A DNA stretch of 7,827 nt from NCBI GenBank assembly GCA_900752445.1, contig CAADVN010000316.1:1-7827 (forward strand), given 5' to 3'. Below, one piece after another: positions 1 to 6,615 of this stretch. The position numbers were made by a program, and so were the translations under genes. Source of the DNA: an uncultured Oscillospiraceae bacterium. GTDB lineage: Bacteria; Bacillota; Clostridia; Oscillospirales; Oscillospiraceae. The notes under the pieces were generated by a model. The model did not search any database. It saw only the letters and a list, made by a program, of their open reading frames with translations, and was not told the origin of the DNA. The number at the start of each line of letters is the position of its first letter. The first letter of the stretch is position 1.

Positions 1-99
1 GAACGCCCGCGCCTTCTTCACGTTCTCCAGACTCATCACCGGCAAACTCAAGTCCGCCGTCTTCGGCATCCTGTTCGCTACCCACTTGATCTTGTCCAT
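1..99 (-). CDS. ygeX: 2,3-diaminopropionate ammonia-lyase, N-terminal 33 residues (partial)
   Basis: The gene runs off the left edge; only the first 33 codons are visible, starting MDKIKWVANRMPKT and ending VKKARAF. The start is supported by AGGAGG (minus strand, 110-115) ten bases upstream, and it follows the ygfK stop by 18 nt, so it is probably co-transcribed with ygfK and ssnA. The opening resembles clostridial YgeX/DpaL proteins, which begin with a similar IKWV..MPKT segment followed by a 'KARAFH' region. YgeX is a cytosolic fold-type II PLP enzyme that converts 2,3-diaminopropionate to pyruvate and two ammonia. The PLP lysine and other catalytic residues lie outside the window, so the call rests on the short N-terminus plus the ygfK-ssnA context, in which ygeX is a habitual partner. 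Another gene of the same cluster cannot be excluded from 33 residues alone. Confidence 0.72.
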   Translation of the reverse strand, partial: MDKIKWVANRMPKTADLSLPVMSLENVKKARAF

Positions 100-109
100 C
101 TTTACTCGT

Positions 110-115
110 CCTCCT
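110..115 (-). promoter_or_regulatory. Ribosome binding site of ygeX
   Basis: Minus-strand AGGAGG ten bases before the ATG at 99, placed in the 18-nt gap after the ygfK stop codon. It fixes the ygeX start and indicates independent initiation within a polycistronic message. Confidence 0.75.
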
Positions 116-117
116 GA

Positions 118-1821
118 TCAGTCGTACATCAGCCAGGGGAAGCGCTTGGCGACGACCTCGATGACCTCGGCCACCTCGGCCGGGACCGCGCTGCCCTCGG
201 CGCCCAGCTCGTACTCATAGCTCTCGCCCGCGAGGCGCACCGCGAACTTGGTCTTCTCGGCGTTCACAGGGGCGAAGCCGCTGTTGGCGCTGCCCGCCAT
301 CTCGTCCGCGTTGCAGAACAGGGTCAGCTTCTCAAGGTAGGGCGCGTGCTTCTCGGGGCAGAAGCTTGCGCAGTTGCCGCATTCGTTGCACATGCCGTCG
401 ATGTGGAGCATCTGCGTGCGGCCCTCGACGGGGATGACCACGTTGGCCCTGTTCGGACAGAGCGTGGCGCAGCTGCCGCAGACCGTCTTGCACAGGGGCG
501 CGAACTCGGTGAACTCGGCCCTGGACTTGCGCTTGCGACCGTTGCGCACCGCGCCCGCCGGGCCGCAGAGGGTCTTGGACAGGTGCTCCAGAGTCTCGGC
601 GTCGGGCTTCGGAGGCGGGTTTATCGAGGCGCGCTCGAGCGCCAGGGCCATGGAATTGAGCCTGTGGTAGCCGCCCGGCTTCAGGATGTCCGTGCACACC
701 GTTATCGGCATCAGCCCGGCCGCGTAGAGCTCCGCCATGTTCTGCGCGTTCGCGCCGCCGCAGTAGCTGATGGGCAGCTCGCTGTCGAATTCGCGCGTCA
801 GCGCCGTCGCCACGCCGAGGCTCAAAGGCAGCAGCGTGCGCCCGCTCATGTACATGGCCTCGTCCGGCAGCTCGCCGCGCAGCACCTGCACCGGGAAGGT
901 GTTCGTGAGCTTCACGCCGAAGCTAAGGCCCAGGGCCGCGGCCTTCTCGCGCAGCCTGCCCAGCATCGGCACCGCGTCAGCATACTGCAGGTCGGACTCG
1001 AACTGCTCACGGCCGAAGCTGATGTCCGTGAAGCCCAGGTCGTCCAGCGCCTTGCGCGCGTACTCGTAGCCCAGCAGCGTCGGGTTGCACTTCAGATACA
1101 GGTTCAGGCCCTTGGCCTCCATGAGGTAGCTGGCAATGCCCTCTATCTCGCCCGCAGGACAGCCGTGCATCGTAGAGAGCGTAATGCTGCTGCACACGTT
1201 CGGGGAGATGGCCTCGACATCCGCCGCAGTCATGGCCTTGCAGCGCGGCAGGGCCTCGATGAGCGCCTCGCGGCACTCCTTCCAGATCTCGCTGCCCGAG
1301 GCGTCCTTCAGGCCCTCTATGAAGCGGTCTATCTTCTCGCTCTTGATGCCCGCAAGGTCGTATCCGACGCTCATGTTGAACACGAACCCGTCCTGCCTGC
1401 CGAGGGAGAGCTCCTTGGCCAGCAGATGCAGCAGGAACCAGGCCTTGATGTACTCCTCATAGGCCTGCTGCACGGTGAGCTCAGTGCTCCACTCGCAGTT
1501 GTAGCCCTCGTCCTCCGCGAGGATGCAGGGCTTGGAGACGTGCAGGTCCTCGCCGTCTATTATCTGGACGGTCTTGAGCTCGAACATCCTGCCGCCGCAG
1601 ACGTAGGACGCCACGATGTTCTGGGCCAGCTGGGTGTTCGGGCCTGCCGCCGGGCCTATCGGGGTCTCCAGGAAACGGCCCATGAAGGGCACGGGGCGCA
1701 GCTCGCCGTCGCCGGCCTTGTACAGCTTCTTGCAGCCGAAGACGGAGCCGCTCTCTTCCCACTCGCCCAGGACCCAGTCCAGCAGGTTCCTGAAGGGGAT
1801 GCAGTGCATACGGTCGCTCAT
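118..1821 (-). CDS. ygfK: YgfK-family iron-sulfur oxidoreductase, compact form (putative selenate reductase subunit family)
   Basis: 567 residues from the ATG at 1821, chosen because AGGAGG (minus, 1829-1834) sits 7 nt upstream and because E. coli YgfK starts similarly (RPIPF versus HCIPF); the frame is open further upstream to 1902 without a comparable site. Residues about 45-400 form a dihydroorotate-dehydrogenase-like barrel with family signatures: TPIGPAAGPNTQLAQNIV (53-70), ELKTVQI (81-87), STMHGCP (216-222), NPTLLGY (246-252), GVKLTNT (302-308), EEMYMSGR-like (321-328) and DILKPGGY (378-385). Residues 444-488 form a two-cluster ferredoxin domain: C444-X3-C448-X2-C451-X3-C455-P and C478-X2-C481-X2-C484-X3-C488-P, predicting two 4Fe-4S clusters. 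Oddity: E. coli YgfK is about 1030 residues with a GltD-like FAD/NADPH domain between these parts; here a linker of about 40 residues replaces it, with no frameshift visible. The family was named for selenate reduction but its clusters are now tied to anaerobic purine/urate catabolism. The exact substrate is inferred, not shown. Probably cytosolic; no signal peptide. Confidence 0.9.
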   Translation of the reverse strand: MSDRMHCIPFRNLLDWVLGEWEESGSVFGCKKLYKAGDGELRPVPFMGRFLETPIGPAAGPNTQLAQNIVASYVCGGRMFELKTVQIIDGEDLHVSKPCILAEDEGYNCEWSTELTVQQAYEEYIKAWFLLHLLAKELSLGRQDGFVFNMSVGYDLAGIKSEKIDRFIEGLKDASGSEIWKECREALIEALPRCKAMTAADVEAISPNVCSSITLSTMHGCPAGEIEGIASYLMEAKGLNLYLKCNPTLLGYEYARKALDDLGFTDISFGREQFESDLQYADAVPMLGRLREKAAALGLSFGVKLTNTFPVQVLRGELPDEAMYMSGRTLLPLSLGVATALTREFDSELPISYCGGANAQNMAELYAAGLMPITVCTDILKPGGYHRLNSMALALERASINPPPKPDAETLEHLSKTLCGPAGAVRNGRKRKSRAEFTEFAPLCKTVCGSCATLCPNRANVVIPVEGRTQMLHIDGMCNECGNCASFCPEKHAPYLEKLTLFCNADEMAGSANSGFAPVNAEKTKFAVRLAGESYEYELGAEGSAVPAEVAEVIEVVAKRFPWLMYD

Positions 1822-1828
1822 TTTTACT

Positions 1829-1834
1829 CCTCCT
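1829..1834 (-). promoter_or_regulatory. Ribosome binding site of ygfK
   Basis: Minus-strand AGGAGG, within a longer AGGAGGAGT run, 7 nt before the ATG at 1821 in the 34-nt gap after ssnA. It decides the ygfK start against a longer open frame reaching 1902, which would overlap the 3' end of ssnA. Confidence 0.8.
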
Positions 1835-1855
1835 GTATGTTCACAAAATTTATGC

Positions 1856-3187
1856 TCAGCCGTTGAGTATGCCCCAGAGGCGCTCGGCGCTCTCCATGAC
1901 ACGGGCGTTTATCGCCGCCTCGTCCGCGCAGGCGAGCTCGCGGTCCTTCACCAGCACCTTGCCGTTCACCACCGTGTGCGTGCAGCGCCTGCCCTCGAAG
2001 CCGAAGAGGATGTGCCCGTCGATGTTCGCGTCCGAGAAGGGCGTGAAGGGCCGGTAGTCGAACACCGCCACGTCCGCCGCCGCGCCCGGCTTCAAAACGC
2101 CGAACTCGCGCCCGAAATACTTGCCCGCGATCTTCGGGTTGTTCTTGAACAGCATATCCGTCGCCTCGCACCAGCCGACGTTCGGATGGCAGGCGTTGTG
2201 GCGCTGGATGCCGACCACGGTCTTGCAGGACTCTATCATGTCATGCGTGTAGGCGTCCGTGCCCAGGCCGACCAGGATGCCCTTGGCGTACATCTGCAGC
2301 ACCGGCGAGCAGCCCACCGCGTTCGACATGTTGCTCTGCGGGTTGTTCACGACCATGGTGTCCGTGGCCTTCACGATGTCCATTTCCGCCGTGTTCAGGT
2401 GGATGCAGTGGCCCAGCACCGTCATGGGCCCGAGTATGCCGTGGTCCTGCAGCCTCTGCACCGGGCGGCGGCCATAGTTCTGCAGGCTGTCGTACACGTC
2501 GTTCATGCCCTCGGCCACGTGGATGTGGAAGCCCGTCATGCCGTCGTTGGCCTTCACCATGCGCTCAAAGGTCTTGTCCGAAATGGTGAACAGCGCGTGT
2601 CCGCCGAACATGGCCTTTATCATCTCGCTGTTTTCGGCCTTCGCCCACTTTATAAACTCCGCGTTCTCCTCAACGGACTCGATGGACTTCTGCTCGCCGT
2701 CCCTGTCCGAGACCTCGTAGCAGAGGCAGGCGCGGATGCCCAGCTCCTGCGTGACCTCGGCGATGGCCGCGAGGCTGCCGCGGATGGCGCCGAAGCCCGC
2801 GTGGTGGTCGAAGATCGTCGTCACGCCCATCTTGAGGCTGTCCACCACCGTGCAGTAGGCGCTCGCCTTCGTGGACTCGATGTCGAGATGCCTGTCGATG
2901 TTCCACCAGGTGCCCTCGAGCACCTCGAGGAAGTTAGTCGGCGCGTTGCCCTTTATCGAAAGGCCGCGCGCAAGGCCGGAGTAGATGTGCGTGTGCGCAT
3001 TGATGAGGCCAGGCATGATGCCCCCGCCGTGCGAGTCCAGATACTCCGCTCCAGGGTACTTCGCCCTGAGTTCGGACTCCGGACCGACCTCGGCAATGGT
3101 GCCGCCGTCGCAGACTACGGCTCCTTTTTCAAAATATGGATGCTCCACATCCCTTGTGATGAGCCGTCCGTTCCCTATGATAAGCAT
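1856..3187 (-). CDS. ssnA: SsnA-family putative aminohydrolase (amidohydrolase superfamily)
   Basis: 443 residues, matching the E. coli SsnA length of about 442. It belongs to the ATZ/TRZ-type amidohydrolases, (beta/alpha)8 metal enzymes that hydrolytically deaminate or dechlorinate heterocycles. Visible motifs: N-terminal beta-sandwich strand, then MPGLINAHTHIYSGLARG (58-75) with metal ligands H65 and H67; FDHHA (126-130); HIHVAE with H223 and E226; H260 in LGHCIH; and the metal-binding D311 in GLGTDAYTHD. Full-length with all expected ligands, so probably active. The start at 3187 is preceded by AGAGGTG on the minus strand (3193-3199). It is the first gene of the minus-strand operon, 34 nt ahead of ygfK, its usual partner; together with hydA and ygeX it fits anaerobic purine degradation. 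The substrate is unknown; a guanine/oxopurine or purine-derived intermediate deaminase role is inference. A guanine deaminase paralogue is an alternative, but the SsnA-specific context and the WWNIDR segment (94-99, compare WWRLDR in E. coli SsnA) favour SsnA. Confidence 0.9.
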   Translation of the reverse strand: MLIIGNGRLITRDVEHPYFEKGAVVCDGGTIAEVGPESELRAKYPGAEYLDSHGGGIMPGLINAHTHIYSGLARGLSIKGNAPTNFLEVLEGTWWNIDRHLDIESTKASAYCTVVDSLKMGVTTIFDHHAGFGAIRGSLAAIAEVTQELGIRACLCYEVSDRDGEQKSIESVEENAEFIKWAKAENSEMIKAMFGGHALFTISDKTFERMVKANDGMTGFHIHVAEGMNDVYDSLQNYGRRPVQRLQDHGILGPMTVLGHCIHLNTAEMDIVKATDTMVVNNPQSNMSNAVGCSPVLQMYAKGILVGLGTDAYTHDMIESCKTVVGIQRHNACHPNVGWCEATDMLFKNNPKIAGKYFGREFGVLKPGAAADVAVFDYRPFTPFSDANIDGHILFGFEGRRCTHTVVNGKVLVKDRELACADEAAINARVMESAERLWGILNG

Positions 3188-3223
3188 TTCAACACCTCTA
3201 TCTAAAAAATTTTTAGCTCAAAC

Positions 3224-3249
3224 AAAAAAGGAGCCGCCTGAGCGCCTCC
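3224..3249 (-). terminator. Intrinsic terminator-like hairpin inside the ssnA leader (putative attenuator)
   Basis: Read on the minus strand: GGAG, a single G, CGC, loop TCAG, GCG, a single G, CTCC, directly followed by six T. The stem is seven base pairs with one internal G:G mismatch. No minus-strand gene ends here: the nearest upstream minus gene stops at 4930 behind its own strong terminator, and hydA lies on the other strand. The hairpin sits about 40 nt before the ssnA start and about 100 nt after the predicted transcription start, so it would terminate ssnA transcripts prematurely unless prevented. The mismatch makes it weaker than the terminator at 4866-4905. Confidence 0.55.
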
Positions 3250-3330
3250 ATCATGGCGCGCATACAGATTCATAATTCCAGAAAAACCGCGAAAAATGAC
3301 CCGTGTGCGCAACACTTCGTTACAGTCATT
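3242..3330 (-). promoter_or_regulatory. Candidate structured leader / anti-terminator of the ssnA operon
   Basis: On the minus strand an early element pairs AATGAC (3325-3330) with GTCATT (3295-3300), enclosing a smaller stem GTGT/ACAC (3312-3315 with 3303-3306, loop TGCGC). About 35 nt later GCGCC (3255-3259) can pair perfectly with GGCGC (3242-3246, loop ATGATGGA). That second stem uses the same bases as the 5' arm of the terminator hairpin at 3230-3249, so the two cannot coexist. An upstream structure plus mutually exclusive anti-terminator and terminator is the layout of a riboswitch or protein-controlled attenuator. I recognise no known riboswitch or T-box consensus in it. Based on one sequence and hand pairing. 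Confidence 0.4.
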
Positions 3331-3353
3331 AATTATTTAACACTTACGCTACT

Positions 3354-3382
3354 ATAATAACAAACAGTTCAAACCGATGCAA
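3354..3382 (-). promoter_or_regulatory. Candidate sigma-70-type promoter of the ssnA-ygfK-ygeX operon
   Basis: Minus strand: -35 TTGCAT (3377-3382), 17-bp spacer, -10 TATTAT (3354-3359). The -10 is 5/6 to consensus and the -35 is 3/6, with ideal spacing and AT-rich surroundings. The predicted start near 3347 gives a leader of about 160 nt, long enough to hold the hairpins described there. Confidence 0.45.
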
Positions 3383-3431
3383 GAACTTTTTTGTAAAAAC
3401 AAAATATTTGTGAGAATATACGATTGTGGCG

Positions 3432-3460
3432 TTGTTATTTTTGGCAACTGGGCGTATAAT
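3432..3460 (+). promoter_or_regulatory. Sigma-70-type promoter of hydA
   Basis: -35 TTGTTA (3432-3437), 17-bp spacer, perfect -10 TATAAT (3455-3460). Predicted start near 3467 leaves a leader of about 30 nt to the hydA ATG. Just upstream lies a short inverted repeat (3404-3419), a possible regulator site. Confidence 0.65.
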
Positions 3461-3480
3461 CAGGGCAGAGATCGTAAATT

Positions 3481-3486
3481 GGGAGG
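3481..3486 (+). promoter_or_regulatory. Ribosome binding site deciding the hydA start
   Basis: GGGAGG lies 10 nt before the ATG at 3497. An in-frame ATG at 3488 is only one base away from it and is too close to be used; the frame also extends upstream to an ATG at 3377 that precedes the promoter. Confidence 0.7.
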
Positions 3487-3496
3487 TATGCCAGCC

Positions 3497-4855
3497 ATGC
3501 TTTGCATTAAAAACGGCACCATCGTGAGCCCCGAGGGGCGCAAAAAAGCCGACCTCTACATAGAGGGCGGCAAGGTTGTATCCATCGGCGGCGCCCTGCC
3601 CTTCGACGAGAGCTATGACGCGGAGGGCTGCCTGCTTTTCCCGGGCTTTATTGACTCACACACACATCTGGAGATGGACACGGGCAGCACCGTAACGGCG
3701 GACAGCTTCGCTTCCGGCACGGCGGCGGCGCTGGCGGGCGGCACCACGGTCATCCTGGACTTCACCACGCAGGCCAAGGGCCATACCCTGGCCCAGGCGC
3801 TCAAGGCCTGGCATTCCCGCGCGGACGGGCACTGCGCCTGCGACTACGGCTTCCACATGGCCGTCACGGACTGGAACGAGGCCACAAAGGCCGAGCTCGC
3901 GGACATGGAGCGCGAGGGCGTCACGAGCTTCAAGGCCTACATGGCCTACAACAACCTGCGGCTTGACGACATTGAGCTTCAGGAGCTCTTCGCCGCCACG
4001 GCGGACATCGGCGTCTGCGGCGTGCACTGCGAGCTGGGCGACGAGGTCAACCGGCGCGTCGCGGCTAACCTCGCCGCAGGCAGGACGGGCCCGGAATGGC
4101 ATCCGCGCAGCCGCCCGAACGAGGTCGAATCCCTCGCCATCCGCCGCTGCCTCGCCCTGGCACGCGAAGTCGGCGGAGCCGCCTGGGTCGTGCATCTGAG
4201 CACCGCCGAAGGCCTGCGCGAGATAGAGGCCGCCCGCAGCGCCGGGCAGAACGTCCTTGTCGAGACCTGCCCGCAGTACCTGACCCTCACGGATGAGGTC
4301 TACGAAAAGCCCGACTTCGAGGGCGCAAAATACGTCTGCTCGCCGCCCATACGCAAGGAGGCCGATAAGCAGGCGCTGTGGCAGGGCATAGGGGCCGGAG
4401 AGGTTGACATAATCTCCACCGACCACTGCTCGTTCACCTTTGAGCAGAAGAAGCTGGGCCTGGGCGACTTTTCGAAGATCCCGAACGGCCTGCCGGGCAT
4501 AGAGCACCGGCCGGCGGTGGTCTGGGCGAGCGGCGCGGCGCAGGGCCGCATGAGCGCGGAAGAGTTCTGCCGCCTGCTGTCCACGGAGCCGGCGAGGGCC
4601 TTTGGCATGTATCCGCGCAAGGGCGCGCTGGACCTGGGCTCGGATGCGGACGTGGTGGTCTGGGACCCGAAGGCCGAGGCTGTACTGACGGCGGCGGACA
4701 TGAACATGCTCGCGGGCTACAGCCCCTGGGAGGGCATGGAGCTCCACGGCCTGCCGAAGGCGGTCTTCCTCCGCGGTGTGCTCTCGGCTGAAAACGGCAA
4801 GGTCATCAATAGTAACGGCGGCAGATATGTCAGCCGCAGCAAGAGCCTCAGGTAA
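3497..4855 (+). CDS. hydA: Dihydropyrimidinase / D-hydantoinase family hydrolase
   Basis: 452 residues from the ATG at 3497 (MLCIKNGTIV), close to the ~460 of E. coli HyuA/HydA. This cyclic-amidohydrolase subgroup uses two zinc ions bridged by a carboxylated lysine to open hydantoin or dihydropyrimidine rings in the cytosol. All expected ligands are visible: H55 and H57 in GFIDSHTHLE, K146 in TSFKAYMAY (the lysine to be carboxylated, with the following tyrosines near the substrate), H177 in VHCE, H233 in VVHLST and D309 in ISTDHC. The substrate-loop signature IPNGLPGIEHR (328-338) favours a hydantoinase/dihydropyrimidinase over an allantoinase. It is transcribed divergently from ssnA-ygfK-ygeX by its own promoter and ends at a bidirectional terminator. 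In these clusters HydA is the likely ring-opening step for a purine-derived intermediate; the natural substrate is inferred. The usual H-A-E at the third ligand is H-C-E here, a minor change. Confidence 0.88.
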   Translation: MLCIKNGTIVSPEGRKKADLYIEGGKVVSIGGALPFDESYDAEGCLLFPGFIDSHTHLEMDTGSTVTADSFASGTAAALAGGTTVILDFTTQAKGHTLAQALKAWHSRADGHCACDYGFHMAVTDWNEATKAELADMEREGVTSFKAYMAYNNLRLDDIELQELFAATADIGVCGVHCELGDEVNRRVAANLAAGRTGPEWHPRSRPNEVESLAIRRCLALAREVGGAAWVVHLSTAEGLREIEAARSAGQNVLVETCPQYLTLTDEVYEKPDFEGAKYVCSPPIRKEADKQALWQGIGAGEVDIISTDHCSFTFEQKKLGLGDFSKIPNGLPGIEHRPAVVWASGAAQGRMSAEEFCRLLSTEPARAFGMYPRKGALDLGSDADVVVWDPKAEAVLTAADMNMLAGYSPWEGMELHGLPKAVFLRGVLSAENGKVINSNGGRYVSRSKSLR

Positions 4856-4865
4856 AACGTTAAAC

Positions 4866-4905
4866 GCAAAAGCAGCACCGCCCGGGTGGGCGGTGCTGCT
4901 TTTGC
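4866..4905. terminator. Bidirectional intrinsic terminator between hydA and the yloV-type gene
   Basis: A perfect 18-bp inverted repeat (4866-4883 with 4888-4905) around a 4-nt loop GGGT. The GC-rich core GCAGCACCGCCC is flanked by AAAA on the left and TTTT on the right, so it ends transcripts from either direction: hydA from the left (stop at 4855) and the minus-strand yloV-type gene from the right (stop at 4930). Confidence 0.93.
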
Positions 4906-4929
4906 AACTATTAATATCACAGAATACTA

Positions 4930-6576
4930 TTACTCTATCGAGATCATGTAGTAGTATACGGGCTGTCCGCCGTTCACCACAGATATCTCGGCATCCGGGA
5001 AGCAGGCGCCGAGCTTCGCCGCAGCCCTGTCCGCATCCTCCTCATGGACGTCCTCGCCGTAATACACCGAGATGACCGCCGGGGCAAGCTCATCCACAGA
5101 CCAGCTCAGCTCATCGAGCAGCGTGTCGATATTCGTGTAGCTGCCCACGAGCGACCCGTCCAGCAGCGCAAGGTACTCGCCTGCGTGTATCTGGTGCCCG
5201 TCGAAGTCGGAGTCGCGCGCCGCGTAGGTCACAAGCGCCGTGTGCACGCTCGCTATGGCCTCGGCCATGCCTTCGGTGATCTCTTCCTCCGTCGCAGTCT
5301 CGTCCAATGAAAGCAGGGCCGTGATGCCCTGGGGCACCGTCTTCGTCGGGATGACGACCACGTTCTTCTCCGTCAGCGGTATGCACTGCTCCGCAGCCAT
5401 GATGATGTTCTTGTTGTTGGGCAGAACAAACACCGTCTCGGCCGGGGTGCGGTTTATCTCAGTCAGTATATCCTCCGTAGAGGGGTTCATGGTCTGCCCG
5501 CCCGTAACTATCCTGTCCGCACCGAGCTCCCTGAAAAGCCCCGCCATGCCGGCGCCCGCGCAGACCGCGACCGCGCCGAAGGGCTTCTCCGGCTCGGCTA
5601 TTTTGGGCTCGGCATTCACGGCCGCGGCCTCGCCGCCGGCCATCTCCGAGTGCTGCTCGCGCATGTTCTCGATCTTGACCTTGAGCAGCGGCCCGTAGGT
5701 CAGCGCCTCGGTCAGCACCGTTCCCGGCACATTCGTGTGCACATGCACCTTTATTATCTCGTCGTCGTCCACGACCACTACACAGTCGCCCAGGCCCTCC
5801 AGGAAAGTCCTCAGCAGCGCCGGCTCCTTCGGGTTCTCCCTGCCGCAGATGAACTCCGTGCAATATGCAAAAGCTATCTCGCCGGTGGAAAAGTCCGAAA
5901 AATCCGCCCTCTCCTTCGGCTCCTCAGCCGCGTCGGCAACGTGCTCCACAGGAACGAAGCTCTCGCCCCTGAGCACCGACAGCGTGGCCTCGAGTATGAA
6001 CACATAGCCCTTGCCGCCTGCGTCCACAACGCCGGCACGCGCCAGCACGGGGTTCAGGTTTATGGTATCCGCCAGTGCCTCGATCGCCGACTCCACCGCG
6101 CAGGAGAGCATGAGCTCGAGGTCCGAGCCGTGCTCGGCGAACTCCACCGCCGCACTCGTCGCTACCCTGGACACGGTGAGTATCGTGCCCTCCGCCGGCT
6201 TCATGACCGCCTTGTACGCGGCGTCCACACCGTCCGACATCGCTGCGGCATAGAGCTTGGCATCCGCCTTCTCCGCGCCCTTGAGCCGCTTGGCGAGGCC
6301 GCGGAACAAAAGCGACAGGATGACGCCGGAGTTGCCCCTGGCGCCCCTTAGCATGGCCGAGGCCGCGCAGTCGGCCGCCGCGCTCAGAGTGGGAAAGCTC
6401 TTCTTTGAAAGCTCCGCCGCAGCGGCGCCCATGGTGAGGCTCATGTTCGTGCCGGTGTCGCCATCGGGCACCGGGAATACGTTCAGCTCGTTTATGAGCT
6501 GCCTGTTCTGTTCGAGGGCGGCGCTGGCACAGAGGATGATATCCTTGAATACGGCCGCATCAATAAACTCTCTCAA
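4930..6576 (-). CDS. fakA: DAK2 domain protein, YloV / FakA-like fatty acid kinase
   Basis: 548 residues, the usual length of YloV/FakA (about 550). In S. aureus FakA phosphorylates fatty acids bound to FakB carrier proteins, feeding exogenous fatty acids into phospholipids; many clostridial orthologues are annotated only as DAK2 domain proteins. The N-terminal kinase (DAK2/DhaL-like) domain shows NVFPVPDGDTGTNM (32-45) with D38 and D40 as Mg-ATP ligands and GARGNSG (78-84), then MKPAEGTILTV (125-135) and VDAGGKGY (184-191). The middle domain contains YCTEF (C239) and KVHVHT (H278, H280), a Cys/His set conserved in the family. The C-terminal DegV-like half carries FVLPNNKNI (383-391). The start is a TTG at 6576 with GGAGGT (minus, 6585-6590) 8 nt before it; the next in-frame ATG would remove the ATP-binding motif. 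It follows yloU by 39 nt, the classic Firmicutes yloU-yloV pair. No fakB gene is visible here. Confidence 0.85.
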   Translation of the reverse strand: MREFIDAAVFKDIILCASAALEQNRQLINELNVFPVPDGDTGTNMSLTMGAAAAELSKKSFPTLSAAADCAASAMLRGARGNSGVILSLLFRGLAKRLKGAEKADAKLYAAAMSDGVDAAYKAVMKPAEGTILTVSRVATSAAVEFAEHGSDLELMLSCAVESAIEALADTINLNPVLARAGVVDAGGKGYVFILEATLSVLRGESFVPVEHVADAAEEPKERADFSDFSTGEIAFAYCTEFICGRENPKEPALLRTFLEGLGDCVVVVDDDEIIKVHVHTNVPGTVLTEALTYGPLLKVKIENMREQHSEMAGGEAAAVNAEPKIAEPEKPFGAVAVCAGAGMAGLFRELGADRIVTGGQTMNPSTEDILTEINRTPAETVFVLPNNKNIIMAAEQCIPLTEKNVVVIPTKTVPQGITALLSLDETATEEEITEGMAEAIASVHTALVTYAARDSDFDGHQIHAGEYLALLDGSLVGSYTNIDTLLDELSWSVDELAPAVISVYYGEDVHEEDADRAAAKLGACFPDAEISVVNGGQPVYYYMISIE

Positions 6577-6584
6577 GAGGGATT

Positions 6585-6590
6585 ACCTCC
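6585..6590 (-). promoter_or_regulatory. Ribosome binding site for a TTG start
   Basis: Minus-strand GGAGGT 8 nt before the TTG at 6576. It supports the non-ATG initiation of the yloV/fakA-like gene, since no in-frame ATG occurs between this site and the conserved N-terminal motif. Confidence 0.7.
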
Positions 6591-6615
6591 GGGTGACAAT
6601 ATTTGTATCTCTGTT

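Larger units (their letters stand above)
3188..3496. other. Divergent intergenic region between ssnA and hydA
   Basis: This AT-rich 309-bp gap has no convincing coding sequence. It contains the ssnA ribosome binding site and a minus-strand leader with terminator-like and alternative hairpins (3230-3330), a candidate minus-strand promoter (3354-3382), a small inverted repeat ATATT-TGTGAG-AATAT (3404-3419) that could be an operator, the plus-strand promoter of hydA (3432-3460) and the hydA ribosome binding site (3481-3486). The two promoters face away from each other with their -35 boxes about 50 bp apart, an arrangement that would let one bound regulator act on both transcripts. Confidence 0.7.

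Noticed and set aside
346..1866. Long plus-strand open frame (about 506 codons) across ygfK
   Set aside because: It lies opposite ygfK, whose minus-strand protein has clear domain motifs and ferredoxin cysteines. The plus-strand translation is Ala/Arg/Val/Leu-rich low-complexity text typical of antisense frames in GC-rich genes.
1616..3205. Long plus-strand open frame (about 529 codons) across ssnA
   Set aside because: Antisense to ssnA, compositionally biased (many R, H, V, A), no recognisable motifs, and no suitable ribosome binding site.
3202..3273. Small minus-strand ORF of 23 codons in the ssnA leader (and a 16-codon alternative, 3213-3263), as a leader peptide
   Set aside because: Neither has a convincing ribosome binding site, and there is no run of a regulatory codon as in classic leader-peptide attenuation. 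The overlap with the hairpins is better explained by RNA structure alone.
3230..3330. T-box or classical purine riboswitch in the ssnA leader
   Set aside because: No T-box antiterminator sequence (AGGGTGGNACCGCG type) and no purine-aptamer core sequences are present.
3656..4747. Minus-strand open frame opposite hydA
   Set aside because: Shadow of the well-supported hydA gene; no family signature.
118..4855. In-frame TGA selenocysteine codons, given the selenium-linked naming of this cluster
   Set aside because: ygfK, ssnA and hydA read through from start to stop without an internal TGA, and their motifs are intact with ordinary residues.
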